A DNA stretch of 15,582 nucleotides from Bolinopsis microptera (GCF_026151205.1 NW_026971946.1:1-15582), one strand, 5' to 3'. Counted from the first letter of the stretch, positions 1 through 11,057 are shown. Numbers and translations are program-made. The notes: generated from the letters alone by a model not told the origin.

Positions 1-114
1 TCATAACTCTATTAGAATTCAACATTCTTTCAGAAACGATTGGTAGAATATTGTCCAGAACATCAGAGCTCAAGTTTAACAACTTTAGGTTACATTTGTC
101 AAAGTCACTGAAAA

Positions 115-1090
115 TGTGACAAAATTAACTTTCCCTGCCCCAACAATATCAAGATAGTCTGTTAAAATTGGCATAGGATGCTTTATTGCCTATATTAATC
201 GATCCAAACTACGAAAAGATCTGTTAATGTGATGACGATTACTAACTCTTATAATAACTGATGTGACAAATTAAACATGTCTTGTCCCTATTTTGAAGAA
301 CTATACCTCTATTAAAATACTATGTAACTTTATCATCAAAAACAATTTCGATAAACTAGTTATTTTGCCAGCAAGGAGCTAACAGAGTTATAATAATTTT
401 TGTGTGACGAAATGACCCTATTTTTGACCATGTTGCGGTAGTTTAAATTGTGACACTGTTAACATATTACACCCGATAATGATTTATGTGACTGGTGCAT
501 GGTACTAGCAGTGTTGTTTGATCCATAGTACGCAAGATAAGGGGTTTAAGCTGGTATATCCTTATTTGTTCAATTTCACACATGTTCAGATATCATCAAG
601 ATTATGTGACAAAGTAAACTTGTTTGTGCCTTCTGTGTTTTAATTCCTTACGACTATATGCAATATAATAACAATTCCTAGCACTTCCAGGCCATCAAAT
701 AAACCTAAACTACTCAGCATTGCTTATCAGGGTGCCCTAAACATTCTTCACATATTTTCTTAAATGTGTGACAGAGTAAACCTGAGTGCACCATCTAACG
801 AAAAAAGTCGTCAAATATGTAGGTAATGGTCATATGTACCCATCCAATCAACTGGACACTCAAAAATTTGGTCAAAAACGGACAGCAAGGGGTCCATATT
901 TACTCCGTCACATGTTTATAGTGTGACAATGTAACCATTTCCGTGCCGGCCGTATTTAAGCGATATCTTATCATCTGATTAAGATATCGTTATGTGACAA
1001 AGTTAGCCTAGAGGATGAGACGATTATCCTAACCATCAAGGGTTTTTGTAATTTCATAGTGTGACAAATTCAACTACACTGTGCCTTTTA
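115..1090 (+). repeat. Degenerate array of a TGTGAC-headed box
   Basis: A box of about 26 bp recurs at 115, 262, 403, 449, 605, 767, 922, 993 and 1060, with a shorter core-only match at 487. The approximate consensus is TGTGACAAAKTAAAC, then 5 to 6 variable bases, then TGTGCC. All copies lie on the plus strand. Main spacings are 147, 141, 156, 162, 155 and 138 bp, and two gaps near 70 bp (922-993-1060) look like half steps. Sequence between boxes is not obviously conserved. It may be a decayed satellite of about 150 bp in which only the box is still readable, or an array of protein-binding sites. The repetition is seen directly; the function is unknown. Confidence 0.6.
961..989. repeat. Perfect 10-bp inverted repeat, hairpin
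   Basis: CGATATCTTA at 961-970 is exactly complementary to TAAGATATCG at 980-989, with a 9-nt loop. It sits between two boxes of the TGTGAC array. The stem is seen directly. Whether it folds or binds a dimeric protein is not known. Confidence 0.5.
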
Positions 1091-1732
1091 ATAGGGTCAC
1101 TTATATTTACCAATATCCTCAAACTCAAATGAACGTGTCCATACAACATGTGATTCGAAAAAGGGAATGTAGATTGTGGGCCCTCGGACAATTTTAGGGA
1201 AATTTACTTTTAGGATTAAAATCTTACAATGAGGGATGATAAATCTAGTCACGTTTGTGTCACCAATTTTGGATTATTCTTAGAAAATTTCCTCTTTACT
1301 CCAGAAAAATTGATCGGAAAGAATTCTTTTTACGCGAGTATCAAATTATACATTGAGATATTGTTCATTTAAAATTGAGTAATTATAGGCCTATCGAATG
1401 TTTGTTGATCCGGGTCTAATTCGGCTCCCATGAACAAAAACAATATGGCCGCTTAAGTTGTTGTTTAAAAGTTTAAAATCGGAAAGTTTTTAAAAAAAAA
1501 GCTAAAATCGCTACAATCACTCGAATCACTCAATATTCCTGATAAAATGTTTCAGTCAACACGATCTTTGTTTGTAAAAATAGTCCTAAAAATAAATTAA
1601 GCGTACAAGAATTATTATAATACAAATCACAATACGTGGAGCTTATTCACATTATGAGACATCTATAGTCTATACGTAGCCATGCAATTGGGCTTGTAAT
1701 ATTTCGCGTGAACAAAACGTGAGCAAAACATG
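1091..1732. other. AT-rich intergenic stretch, nothing recognised
   Basis: This is clean, non-repetitive, AT-rich sequence. I saw no open frame of useful length, no RNA gene and no inverted repeat of note. Confidence 0.6.
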
Positions 1733-1833
1733 ACAAAAACAGATTTTTGCCCATAACTCCTCGGGGAAGCTTTTCTATCCTACGTCATGGGGGTGATTCG
1801 GAATCAGCGTCCAAAAATACATCGATTGACGTT
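1733..1833 (+). repeat. Dispersed repeat, intact copy
   Basis: This stretch contains TTTTTGCCCATAACTCCTCG (1744-1763) and the landmark ATTCGGAATCAGCGTCCAAA (1797-1816). It is matched, in the same orientation and the same order of landmarks, by a corrupted copy at 8,939-9,054. The phrase TTTTTGGCCCATAACTC also occurs near 12,208, where the rest does not clearly align. It is probably a piece of a multicopy transposable element; the class cannot be told from this fragment. The open frame from 1747 reads through it into corrupted sequence and is not a gene. Confidence 0.5.
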
Positions 1834-1849
1834 ACTTTTAATTTTTTTT

Positions 1850-4800
1850 TTTTCGAAAAAGTATTTTTAAAAATTTGGGGCGAGCGAAATTCCCCTAGAG
1901 TGATGGGAATTTTTTTGGGGGGTGCCCCCGGGAATTTTGTAAAAATTAAATCCCCTTTTTTACTTACTCCCCTTTTTTAAAAAAAATTTTTAATTTTTAT
2001 GAAAAGATTTATTGGGGGGGTTTTTTTCCCCAATTTTTTTAATTTTTTTTCCCCTTTTCCCCCACCGGGGACCTTTCCCCCTTTTTTTTTCATTTTGCCC
2101 TTAATTTTTTGACTGGGGCCCGTTGGGGGTATAAAAACCCCTTTTTGAAAAAAAATTTTTTATTTTTGAAAAATTCTGGAAAGGGGGGAAAAACGAAAAA
2201 AATTTAACAATTTTAAATTCCCCCCTCCAAATAATCCCCCATGACTCCCATTTTCTGAAAACTAATTCCCAGGGAAAAAGGGTCCCCCTTTTTTTTTTAC
2301 ATAAATTTAATTTCTAATTTAACCCCTCGAATTTTTCCCCCCAATTTTTACCTTTCCCAAAAACGGAAAAAACAGAAAACAAAAATTTTTGCAATTTGTC
2401 CCCCCAAATTCCCCAAAGGGGGGGTCCCGGGATTTTCCATCTTTCCCCAAGACATTTTATTAAAACCCCGGGTGGGTATTACCCTGGGGCCCCCTTCCCC
2501 AAAAAACTTTAGAAGCCCTTTTTTAAACTGTTCCCCCAAAACCTGGCCCCCAGTGGGGCGGCCCAAAAATTTGGGGTTTTGTTGGGGGCCCCCCCCCCTT
2601 TTTGGCCCCGGAAAAAAAAAATAATTTTTTTTTGGGAACCCCTTTTTGTGAAAACGAGCTTTTTTTTTCCCCCCACAAAAAGGGGGCCCTTTAAAAATGG
2701 GCCCTTATACTTTTTTTAATTTTTAAAAGTTGAAATTCCCGTCAACCCGAAACTAAAATAACGGGACTTAAAAAATCTAAAAATTTTTAAATTTACGGGG
2801 TTCCCATTGGGGGGAAGGGTTTTTTTTAAAAATTTAGAAAAAACCCCAGCCTTTTTTCCCCGTCAAAAAAATTTCCGATTTGTTCCCCAAAAAGAACCTT
2901 TCCCCCAAAAAATACTTTTCCAAAAAATTTTTTCCCCCCTTTTCCAACTTTTTTTCTTTTAATCAAAAGGGGGGGGTTGGGGGGGGGGGGGGGTAGCAAA
3001 GTTTTAGCTTGGGCCCGACCAAAAAAAAGGAAAACAAATTTTTTTTGATTGGGGTTTTTGTCCCCCCCCCGAAAACAAAAAATTTGGATTTTTTTTCGCA
3101 AGTTTTTTTAAAAAAAAATAGATAAAATTCTCCCAAAAGTAAAAAAGTAAAATTGGGCCTTTAGGGAAATATATCCCGGAAAAAAAGAGTAAGGGGGTAA
3201 CAAAACCTTTTAGGGGGAACATTGTGGGCCCGTGGGCCCGGGAAAAAATTGTAGGAAAATTTTTCCCCGACATATAGCGGAAAACCGGGACAATTTTTTC
3301 AACACGTTTTTTTTGTGTACCTTCCTTTTGGCTTTTTTCCCAATTTAAAAAGTGGGAAAGGGGGTTTTGCCCCCTTTATTAGGGAAAAAATTTAAAACCC
3401 AAAAGGAAAATTTGGATTAAAAGAAAAAAGGGCCCCCAAAAACCGGGCCAAGACCTCCCAACCAAAGGGTAAATATAATTTTTATTTTGGCCAAAAAACC
3501 CCCAAACAGGAAAAAAAGTTTTTAACCTCCTTTTATTTTTTTGGCTCGAAAACCCGGGGATGGGGTTTCCCCGCTGCCTTAAAAGAGCGAAAAAAATAAA
3601 CTAATTTTATTTCTATAGCCCCAAAACTTATTATATACCTCATATTTTCCCCCACGCTTTTTTATCAATCCTACTTTTTTTTTTCGTAAAAGTTATTCCT
3701 TTATCAAAGGGGGCATTTTTCCCCAATTTTTTTCCTATTAAATTTCCCCCTTTTCCTGACCATAAAAATTTTTCCCTTTTAAAATTTTTTTTAAACCTCA
3801 TTTTTTGAGTATTTAAAGGTGGGGGGGGCCCCCTTTTAACATGGTTAAAAAAAAATTACCCGGGGGCGGGCGGGGTTTAGCCCCCGTCCAAAATTTCCCC
3901 CTAATTTCCCTATTCGAATTTTAAAGAATTTTTTGGGAAAATAAATTAATAGCCCCCGGAAGGGGGCCCCCCCGGTAAGGTTTTAAAAACAAGTTTTTTT
4001 TTCCCCCCTTTCCCCCCAGGCCCCCTAGGCTTTTTTTTCAAAAACCCCGAAAAATCCGCCCAGCTGAAACGGGTTTTTTTTCAAAGGAAAATTTTAAAAA
4101 CCCGTTTTTTGTTAAAAGTTTCCCTTTTTTAAACCCTATACCTAAACCTTACGATCAAAATTCCGAAAAAAAAAATTGTAAAAGGATTTTTTAAAATTTT
4201 CCCCCCCATAACGATTTAAGGGGGGCCCCCGGCCCCCCCCACTAAAAGCCCCTTTGGCGGAAAAGGGGCCACCCTGGGGGTGGGGGGCCCAAAGGCACAG
4301 GGTTTGGGGTTTAAAAAACCCCTATTTCCCCCCCCCAGAGTTTTTTTCCCCACGGGCCCAAATGGGCCGGGGGGCTTCCCAAACAAAACAACGCGCCTCT
4401 TTTTTTGGGGGAATCCCCGGGGGTTGGGGCTAGTGGGGGGGGAAGGGTTTTTAAAAAACCCCCTGTGCCTTTTTTACCCACGCCCCCTGGGGGCCCCCCC
4501 CGCAAACCCGGGGGGTAGTGTTGGGGAGGAAAAACCCCTTGGCCCCCCCCAAAAAGGAAAAGGCCCAAAATTTTTTTCTAAAATTCCCAAAGCCAGGTGG
4601 GGGCCCCAATTGGGGGGGTGGGGTTTTTAATTTAAGGCCCTGGGTTTTGGCCCCCCTCGCCACAAAGGGCCCTAAAGGGGGGGGGCAGAAACCCAAAAGG
4701 GATTTAATTTTAAAAATAAAAATTCCCAAAACGTTTTCCCTTTTCCTGGGGAATCAAAAAACTCGATCCCCCAAAACCCAAAATTAAAGGGAAAAAAAAT

Positions 4801-7092
4801 AGTCCCCCCCTAGCGTAAATTGGAAATGTGGGGGGCTTTTGTTTTTGAAAGTTTTTCAAAAGTTTTTAAAAACTAAATTTTTAACAAATACCCAAATTCC
4901 CCATTTTTCATTTTTTAAAATTGAAATGGGGGTTTTTAATGTAAACGCGGGTGGAAAAAAATTTTAAGGGGGGCAAAAATCCCCGGTTTTCCCAAACCCC
5001 GGGGAAAAAAGACCCTAAAAAATTTGTTTTTTAACCCCTTTTTTTTTGGGGATAAAAGCCAAAAACCCAAAAAAGAAGACAAAAGCGCTTTTGCCCCAAT
5101 CTGTTCCCCTTGCCTCGCGCCAAAATGGCCCAAAAACTCCTTTTAAAGTTGGGCCCCAAGCAACGACCCCTTTTTTTAAAAACCCTTTTTGGGGGGGGGG
5201 GAAAAAATAAGGGAAAAAAAACGCCATTATTTTTCCCCCAAAGTTTTTTTTTTTACCTCCCTTCCCGAACCCTTTTTTTAAAAAAAAAATCTAAAGGCCC
5301 TTAAAACAAGGGTTTTTAAAAAAATGCTTAAAAGCCCCATTTCCCCCCTTTCCCTTTTTTCCCCCAACCCGGCCCAAAAAAACAGCGAGAAATTTTTAAA
5401 TCCAATTCGAGCTTTAAATTGGTTCCCCCCTTTATTAAAAGTTGCCCCAAACCCCTTTCCCGAAACCTTTTGCTCCCGGGGAATTAAAAAAAGCCCCAAA
5501 GTTGGCCCCAGTTTTGCTAGTTTTTTTTTTGGGGGCGGGGGGCCCTCCCCCCAAAACGGCGAAGTCCCCCCCCAAAAATTGGTCCCCCCCCGCCCCGAGG
5601 GTCATTTTTAGGGGGCAAATTTTTCAGGGGGGTTTTTTTTTTTTTGGAAACCCCCTTTCCCGGGGGGAAATTTCCCGGGGAATTTTTTTTAAAAAATTAA
5701 AATTTTAAAATAATTCCCCAAAACCTTGGGGCCCCCTTTTTTTTTGGCCCCAAATCCCCCTGGGGTTTTTTCAATTTTTAAATTTTAAACTAAAGAAAAA
5801 ACCTTTTTTATTAAATTTCCCTTTCCCATCCAAACCCAAAACAAATCCTTTTGTCAAAACAAGCGTCCCCAAAAGCTGGGGGGAGAATTTTCCAAAATTC
5901 CCAAAAAAAAAAAACTTTTTAAGGAAAAATTTCCCAAAGGTTTTTATTCCCCCCTCGTTTTTCCCCTAATTTTTTTTTTTTAAACCGCTGGGGGGAAAAG
6001 GGGGGTGGGGTTTTGGGTTTTTCTTAAAAAAAATCCCCCAAAAAACAATTTGGGGCGTAAAAAATTTTTGGGCAAAATGAAAACGCCCGATAAAAATTCC
6101 CACCCCAACAATTGGGGGCACTTTAAAACACTTTTTTCCCCAGAAAAAACCGAAATTTTTTTTAAAAAAAATTTTTTTTTCAGGGTGTCCCCAAATTTTT
6201 TCAACCCCGTTGGTTTTTTCCCCTCCAAAAACCGGTTTTTAAAGGGGAAAATTTTTTGTCCCCTTTTTTTTTCGATGACCAAAAGGTTTTAAAAAAGGTA
6301 AATTTTCCAAAAAAAACAAGGGAAATTTTTTTTCTGATGTGGCCCGTTTCTTAAAGGAACCCCTTTTTCCTAAGGAAAAAATTCCCAAAAAATAATTTTG
6401 TGATTTTTTTTGGCACTTTTTTTCCGAAAAGTTAAAGGGTGAAGGAAAAACCTTTTTTCCCTAATCCCCCCCCAATAAAGTCCCCCCCCCACCAAAAATA
6501 CCTCAGAAACCCAAATTTTAAGGGGCAATTTTAAATTTTTACCCGCAAACCCAAACCCAAAACCCCAAATTAAAACCCAAATTTTGGAAAACTTTAAAAA
6601 ATCCAAAATTTTTTGGGAAAAAAAAATGAAACCCTTTTTTTTTTCTGCCAAAAAAATTTCCCTTTTCATTGTAGTTATTTTGGGAAAAATTATTGACTAC
6701 TGAAAACCCGTATTTAAAACTTTTTTTTCGGGGTTTAAAAAAGAAACCCCTCCCTAACAAACAAAAAACCCCGGGGGGCAGGGGGGTCAATGGGGGGAAA
6801 AAACAAACCCAAAGCTGCAGCGGTCCCCCTGGGCCCCTGGGCCCCCCAGACCAAACCAAAGAACCCCAAAAAAAACAAATAGTGTTTAAAGTCCCAAAAA
6901 CCCCTTGGGGAAATTTAAAAAAAGTTTTTTTTAAAATGGGGGGAATTTTCCCCAAAAGTTTTGGATGAGCCCCCCTCTTGGGGAACCCCTCCCCCAAAAA
7001 TAAGAAAAGGAAAAACGCGGTTTATTTTTTCCCCCCTTAAAATTTTTTTTAAAGGGGGGAAATTTTTCGCCCAAAACCCCAATTAAGGCCCC
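1850..7092. other. Corrupted stretch with no readable feature
   Basis: Every open frame here (for example near 2,348-2,566, 3,004-3,273, 4,280-4,630, 5,324-5,611 and 6,539-6,997) translates into low-complexity K/F/G/P protein and is overlapped by an equally long frame on another frame or strand. No domain, tRNA or repeat could be read with confidence. Confidence 0.7.
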
Positions 7093-7098
7093 AAAAAA
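7093..7098 (-). terminator. Pol III T-run after tRNA-Glu copy 1
   Basis: A run of six T on the minus strand begins two bases after the inferred tRNA 3' end at 7,101. This is the expected RNA polymerase III terminator. Run length is unreliable in this corrupted tract. Confidence 0.45.
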
Positions 7099-7100
7099 TT

Positions 7101-7190
7101 TTCCGGGCCGGGCCCGGGAAAACGAAAACCCCGGGCCCCCCTGGGTGAAAAGCCCCCAGAAAGGCCCCAGCCCCTACACCACGCCCCCCT
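7101..7190 (-). tRNA. tRNA-Glu (anticodon TTC), corrupted copy 1
   Basis: Read on the minus strand, this copy shows in order: a D-arm GGTGTAGGGGCTGGGG (7,165-7,180), matching the animal tRNA-Glu GGTCTAGTGGCTAGG type; an anticodon arm TCTGGGGGCTTTTCACCCAG (7,141-7,160), where CUUUCACC is the tRNA-Glu loop with anticodon UUC; the diagnostic GGCCCGGGGTTTTCGTTTTC T-arm (7,117-7,136), equivalent to GGCCCGGGTTCGATTCCCGG; and a terminal GGAA ending at 7,101, as in tRNA-Glu with A73. No CCA is encoded. The span of about 90 nt against a normal 72 is explained by stretched homopolymers. The 5' acceptor strand is the least certain part. Two more copies lie upstream on the same strand at similar spacing. 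Whether the real gene is intact cannot be judged from this consensus. Confidence 0.75.
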
Positions 7191-7456
7191 AATTCCCTTA
7201 AATTTGGCTTATTTTTTTTTTTACTTTAATACATTTTTTTTAACTAATCACAAAATTTAACGAACCCTGGGATGGCTTCCCCCCAATTTTTAATTTTTAA
7301 AAAAAAATTTTTAATGAAAAATTTTTTGGGGGGAAACCCTTTTTTTTTTTTTTAAAATCTCCCAAAATCCGAAAAAAAAGAGTTTTTAGTCCCCGGAAAA
7401 TCACAAAATTTTTTTTTAAACCGAGATACAAAAACGCCCCCAAATGATTAAAACCC

Positions 7457-7463
7457 AAAAAAA
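7457..7463 (-). terminator. Pol III T-run after tRNA-Glu copy 2
   Basis: Seven T on the minus strand follow GGAAAAA at the 3' end of copy 2. The same GGGGAAAAATTTTTTT pattern follows copy 3, which supports a shared 3' flank and a tandem origin. Confidence 0.45.
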
Positions 7464-7466
7464 TTT

Positions 7467-7566
7467 TTCCCCCCACCCCCGGGAATCGAACCCGGGGCCC
7501 CCCCCCTTTTGGGGGGGAGAAACCCAAAAGAAAAAACAAGGGCCCCCAAAAAAAACCCGGCCCGGA
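7467..7566 (-). tRNA. tRNA-Glu-like gene, corrupted copy 2
   Basis: The T-arm is perfectly preserved on the minus strand: CCCCGGGTTCGATTCCCGGG (7,478-7,497), containing the GGTTCGATTCC internal B box. The anticodon arm before it is smeared: CTTTTGGGTTTCTCCC then CCCCAAAAGG, which fits TCTGGCTTTCACCCAGAAGG of tRNA-Glu only loosely. The 5' end is placed at a TCCGGG near 7,566, and GGAA ends at 7,467. The 100-nt span implies about 1.4-fold inflation over 72 nt. The tRNA identity as a class is well supported by the T-arm. The Glu assignment rests on the neighbouring copies and the matching 3' flank. Confidence 0.65.
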
Positions 7567-7890
7567 TACGTCCCCAAAAATTTTTCCTTTTTCTTTTTAA
7601 GGGGGCGAAGAACCCTTCAAAACCCCGTTTTTACCAAAAATAAAAAATTCAAAAGAACAGGGGCAAAAATTCCCCCAGCTATTTTTTTTATTATGTAAAA
7701 GTATTTAATTTTAACAAACCCAAATGAGAAAAATTTTAAAAAACTAATTTTCCCCAAAAAACCCATAAAAAAATTTGGGGGGAAAAAATTAAAGAAAAAT
7801 TTAAAGGCCCGGGGGCCCACCAAAAACTTTTCCCCAATTTTTTTTTCGGGAAAGGGGGATAAATTTTTGGGGGAACCGATTTAAAGGGCC

Positions 7891-7899
7891 AAAAAAAAA
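7891..7899 (-). terminator. Pol III T-run after tRNA-Glu copy 3
   Basis: Nine T on the minus strand occur immediately after GGGGGAAAAA at the 3' end of copy 3, in the same position as the T-runs after copies 1 and 2. Confidence 0.4.
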
Positions 7900-7902
7900 T
7901 TT

Positions 7903-7998
7903 TTCCCCCACGCCGGGGGAAACCCAACCCGGGGCCCCCTTTTGGGGGGAGAAGGGCCCCCAGAAAGCTAGCCCCCCACCAAACCAAAAAGCCCCATA
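7903..7998 (-). tRNA. tRNA-Glu-like gene, corrupted copy 3
   Basis: On the minus strand the D-arm reads GGTTTGGTGGGGGGCTAGC, close to GGTCTAGTGGCTAGG. It is followed by TTTCTGGGGGCCCTTCTCCC and CCCAAAAGG, the smeared equivalent of TCTGGCTTTCACCCAGAAGG, and then a T-arm of the GGCCCCGGGTTNGNTTCCC type with the loop damaged. The order and spacing of these blocks match tRNA-Glu. Copies 1, 2 and 3 are about 370 and 430 bp apart, all on the minus strand, so this is a tandem tRNA-Glu cluster. The ends are approximate. Confidence 0.6.
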
Positions 7999-8938
7999 AA
8001 AACAAAACCAAAATTTTTGGGCCCCACTTGTTTGGTTTTTTAAAAACCCCTTCTTTAAAAAAATAAAAGAAACAGTTAAAAAAATTTGGGGAGCCCCCCT
8101 TTTTTTGATCGTATCTAAGTACCAAACGGGTCTTTAAACCCCAGTTTAAAGACTTTTTCCCCTTCCCCCCCGGTTTCCCCATCCCCATTCTTCCGGTTTT
8201 TTTCTTCAATTTTTCCCAAACGGGGCCCGTACCCCCCAAAACGGCCCCCCGGGGGAAAAGGTTTTTTTCCCTGGGAAATTACGGTCCCCCTTTAAAACTG
8301 GTTTTGGGGGGGGATCCCCCCTTTAAACTGGGAAAACTTTTTAAACAGTTTTTTTCAAAATAAATTTTCCGCTGCAGTTTTTCGATTAAAAACCCTCCTA
8401 TTGGGGGGGGGGGGGGGGTCCAAATTTAAAAATATTTTTAAAATACTAAAACCATTCCCCCCCTTTTTTAAACCCCCGTTTTTTTTTGAAAATATTTTAA
8501 TATTTAAAAAATTTCCCCTGCTGGCCGGGTAGGGAAAAAAAAATTAATGGCCCCCCCTCATCAAGCAAAACCCCGAAACCCCCGTAAATTTTCAGCCGGT
8601 TTTAAAAAATTTTTGAAAAAAAGCTTTTCCCCCCTTTTGGGGCTTTGTAATTCCCCCCAAACCTTTTTACATTCGGGGGGAGTTTTAAATTTTTGTACTG
8701 ACCCTAGAAATTAAAAACCAAAAATCCCCATAGAAATATTTTTTTATATAAAATTTAAAAACCAAAAAAAGGCCCCCCCACCCGATTGGGGTTAAAAGGG
8801 GTTAATAAAAGGGAAATGTGAAAGAGTGGGTTAAAAAAAATTTTTAAAAAAAGGGAAATAGTTAATTAAAATTTTTTAAAGGGGTAAATAGTAAAAAAGA
8901 GTTAATGGGGGCGGGGTTTAAAAAATCGCGGGGGGATC
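7999..8938. other. Corrupted stretch, nothing readable
   Basis: This is homopolymer-smeared sequence with a 16-G run at 8,403-8,418 and a short AT-rich part at 8,700-8,900. No gene, RNA or repeat could be supported. Confidence 0.6.
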
Positions 8939-9054
8939 GAGACAGTTTTTTTTTGCCCCAAAATCTTTGGGCCCCGGGGGAAACCTTTTTTTAAAAACCC
9001 CCATTCCCCCCTGGGGTTTTATTCAGAAAACAGCGTCCAAGATAAAATTTGATT
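8939..9054 (+). repeat. Dispersed repeat, corrupted second copy
   Basis: It aligns in order with 1,733-1,833: GACAG, then a long T run and GCCC, then CTTTGGGCCCCGGGGGAA for CTCCTCGGGGAA, a T-rich block, and ATTCAGAAAACAGCGTCCAA for ATTCGGAATCAGCGTCCAAA. Where the clean copy has mixed sequence (CTATCCTACGTCATGG) this one has runs of T, A and C. The pair therefore shows how the tract has been distorted. Confidence 0.5.
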
Positions 9055-11057
9055 CCCCAAATTGGTTTAACTGTCCCGGGGGGGGGGGGGGGGGGGGGGG
9101 CCCCCCCTTTTAAAAAAAAAAATCCTTCGAAGAAACGAGTGGAAACAAAGCTCGGTTTTTTTATAAAAAAACCCCCCCTTTAAAATTTTGGGGAAAACCC
9201 CCAACCCCCCTTAACCCAAAAAGGTTTTTTCCCCCCAACCCCCCCCTTTAATATTTCTTTAAAACCCTTTTAATTAAAAAGGGGTAACTTTAAATTAGTG
9301 CTTCCCATACGCCCAAAAATGGGACGAATTCAGGAATAAAAACCCCCCCCCCCCCAAACCCGTGGAAAAAACAGGGGTTTGGACTTTCCCCCCCGTGTTG
9401 GCCAAAATTTTTCCCCCCCTTTACCAGCAAAAGCCAAAAAACTAAAACGTGTTATTGGGGGTTCCCCACAAATTATATTTTTCCCCCCCTGGGGCCCTTT
9501 TAATTTTTTCCCCCCGTTTTATCCTTACAAAGGGCCACAGTAACCTTTTTTTTGGGGTTCCCTAAAATTCCCGGGGGATCTCAAAACCCTTTTTCCCCCT
9601 TTATGGTTTACCCAATTTTTTTTTTTGGGGCCTGTTTTTTTGGGTTTTTTGGTTTGGCCCCCTTTTTAAAATTTCTAAAAAACAACTAAAGCCTTTTTAA
9701 ACCCCGGTTTTTTTCCATTGTAAAATTTTCCCCGGGGGATTTAAATTGATTTGGGGGCCCCTAATTTAAAATGGGGGGGTTTTTTTTGTGCGGAAATCCC
9801 TTACCCCACAAAAGGCCAAAAATTAACCCTTTGCAAGGGGTTTTAAAATTTTTTAACCGTTTCCCCCCGGGGAAGGGAAAAACCCCCCGGGGCCCCCCCA
9901 ACAGGGGTTAAAAATTGGGCCCCGCGGGACCCCAAAGGGTTTTAAATTTTGATAATTCCCAAAAGTTGGGAAACCCGGGGAAATTTTGGGGACAAATTAA
10001 AGCAGGTTTTTTTTTTTTAGGGGAAAACCCCCAAAAGGCCAAAAAATTAATAAAGGAATTTAAAGGCCCCAAAAGGGGGGGAACAAAATAATCACAAAAA
10101 AAAAACCCCCCCCCCGGAAAAAAATTTAATTTTTTTAGGTTAAAAATAAAAAAATTTTTTTCCCCCCACCAAAACCCCAAAATGGCACCCCCCCCAAAAA
10201 AAAGGCCGGTTAACTCCCCCCAAAAAAAGAAAATAAAAACAACCCCCAATTTTAAAAACCCCCCAAACAAAGTGGGTTTTGGGGAACCCCCTTAACCCCC
10301 TTTTGCCCCGGTTTTCCCCAAAAAAATTTTGGCCCCCAAAACCTAAAAGTTGGGGTTTTTCCGCCCAAGGGCCCCCAAAGGGGTATTTATATTCCCAAAA
10401 TTTTTAAAATTTAAAACCGGGAATAAAAATGAAAAATTAAAACAAAAAATTTCCCAAAAAAAAAAAAGCGGAATTTATAATCTGGTAAAAAACCCCACCC
10501 TTAAAAATTTAAAAGAAGAAAAAACCCCCAAACCATCCCTTTTGAACAAGGAAAAAGGCCCGATCCCCCTCCCAAAAAAGTGTTTCCCCCCTCCCCCCCA
10601 AGGGGTTTCCCCCCTTCCCAAAAAGTTTGGTTTTAGATTTTATTATTTTACATCTTTTCGGGGGGTTTTTTTTAAGAAAATCCCCTCCCCCCCCCCTCCT
10701 TAAAAGAAAAAGTTAAAAAATAGAAGAAAGTTAAATTTTAAAAAATTTTATGGGGGTGTGGGTTTTTTTTTTTTAAAAATTTTATTTAATTAATACCCGG
10801 GGGAAACTCAAAATTTTTTTAAAAAAAAATGGTTTTTTTTCCCCCCAAAGTCCCCCCGGGGGAAAGAATTTTTTAACCCTCCCCCCGAAAAAACCCCATA
10901 TAAAAAAGTAAAAAACCCCGATAAAAGACCCCGATTATTTAAAAAAACCCCCCAGTTTTTCCAAATAATTTGGCCCCCCACAAATTTCCCCCAACCCCCA
11001 AAAAAAAAGGGAAAAATTTTTGTTGAAAAAAATTTCCCCCCCCAAATTTTTAAAAAA
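9055..11057. other. Corrupted stretch, possible further mirror sequence
   Basis: This is heavily smeared sequence including 23 G at 9,078-9,100. It lies outward of the clear left arm of the 11,816 palindrome and could be its continuation. Comparison with the reverse complement of 12,530-14,300 gave only scattered weak matches and failed at the AT-only block of 13,465-13,505. No gene is supported. Confidence 0.5.

Noticed and set aside
115-1090. CRISPR array
   Set aside because: Boxes are too degenerate, spacing is irregular and about 140-160 bp, and the context is eukaryotic with no cas genes.
3540-3600. Possible tRNA T-arm (minus strand TTTTCGAGCC)
   Set aside because: No complementary acceptor or T-stem partner follows, and no D-arm or anticodon arm could be placed.
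4280-4787. Several overlapping open frames of 85 to 116 codons on both strands
   Set aside because: They are Gly/Pro/Lys/Phe strings made by base runs, and comparable frames exist on the opposite strand. No start context or domain.
6770-6870. Possible further tRNA upstream of the cluster (D-arm-like GGTTTGGTCTGG on the minus strand)
   Set aside because: No T-arm or anticodon arm at the right distance; GC runs make such matches easy.
6539-8239. Longest frames in the window (152 and 167 codons, minus strand)
   Set aside because: They consist of K/F/G/P runs, and the second (7,736-8,239) reads through a tRNA-Glu copy, so it cannot be a protein gene.
9055-11057. Extension of the palindrome so that the whole smear mirrors 12,530 onward
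   Set aside because: Only scattered weak matches. The AT-only block at 13,465-13,505 has no convincing counterpart, and no tRNA-Glu appears in the mirrored position before the window ends.
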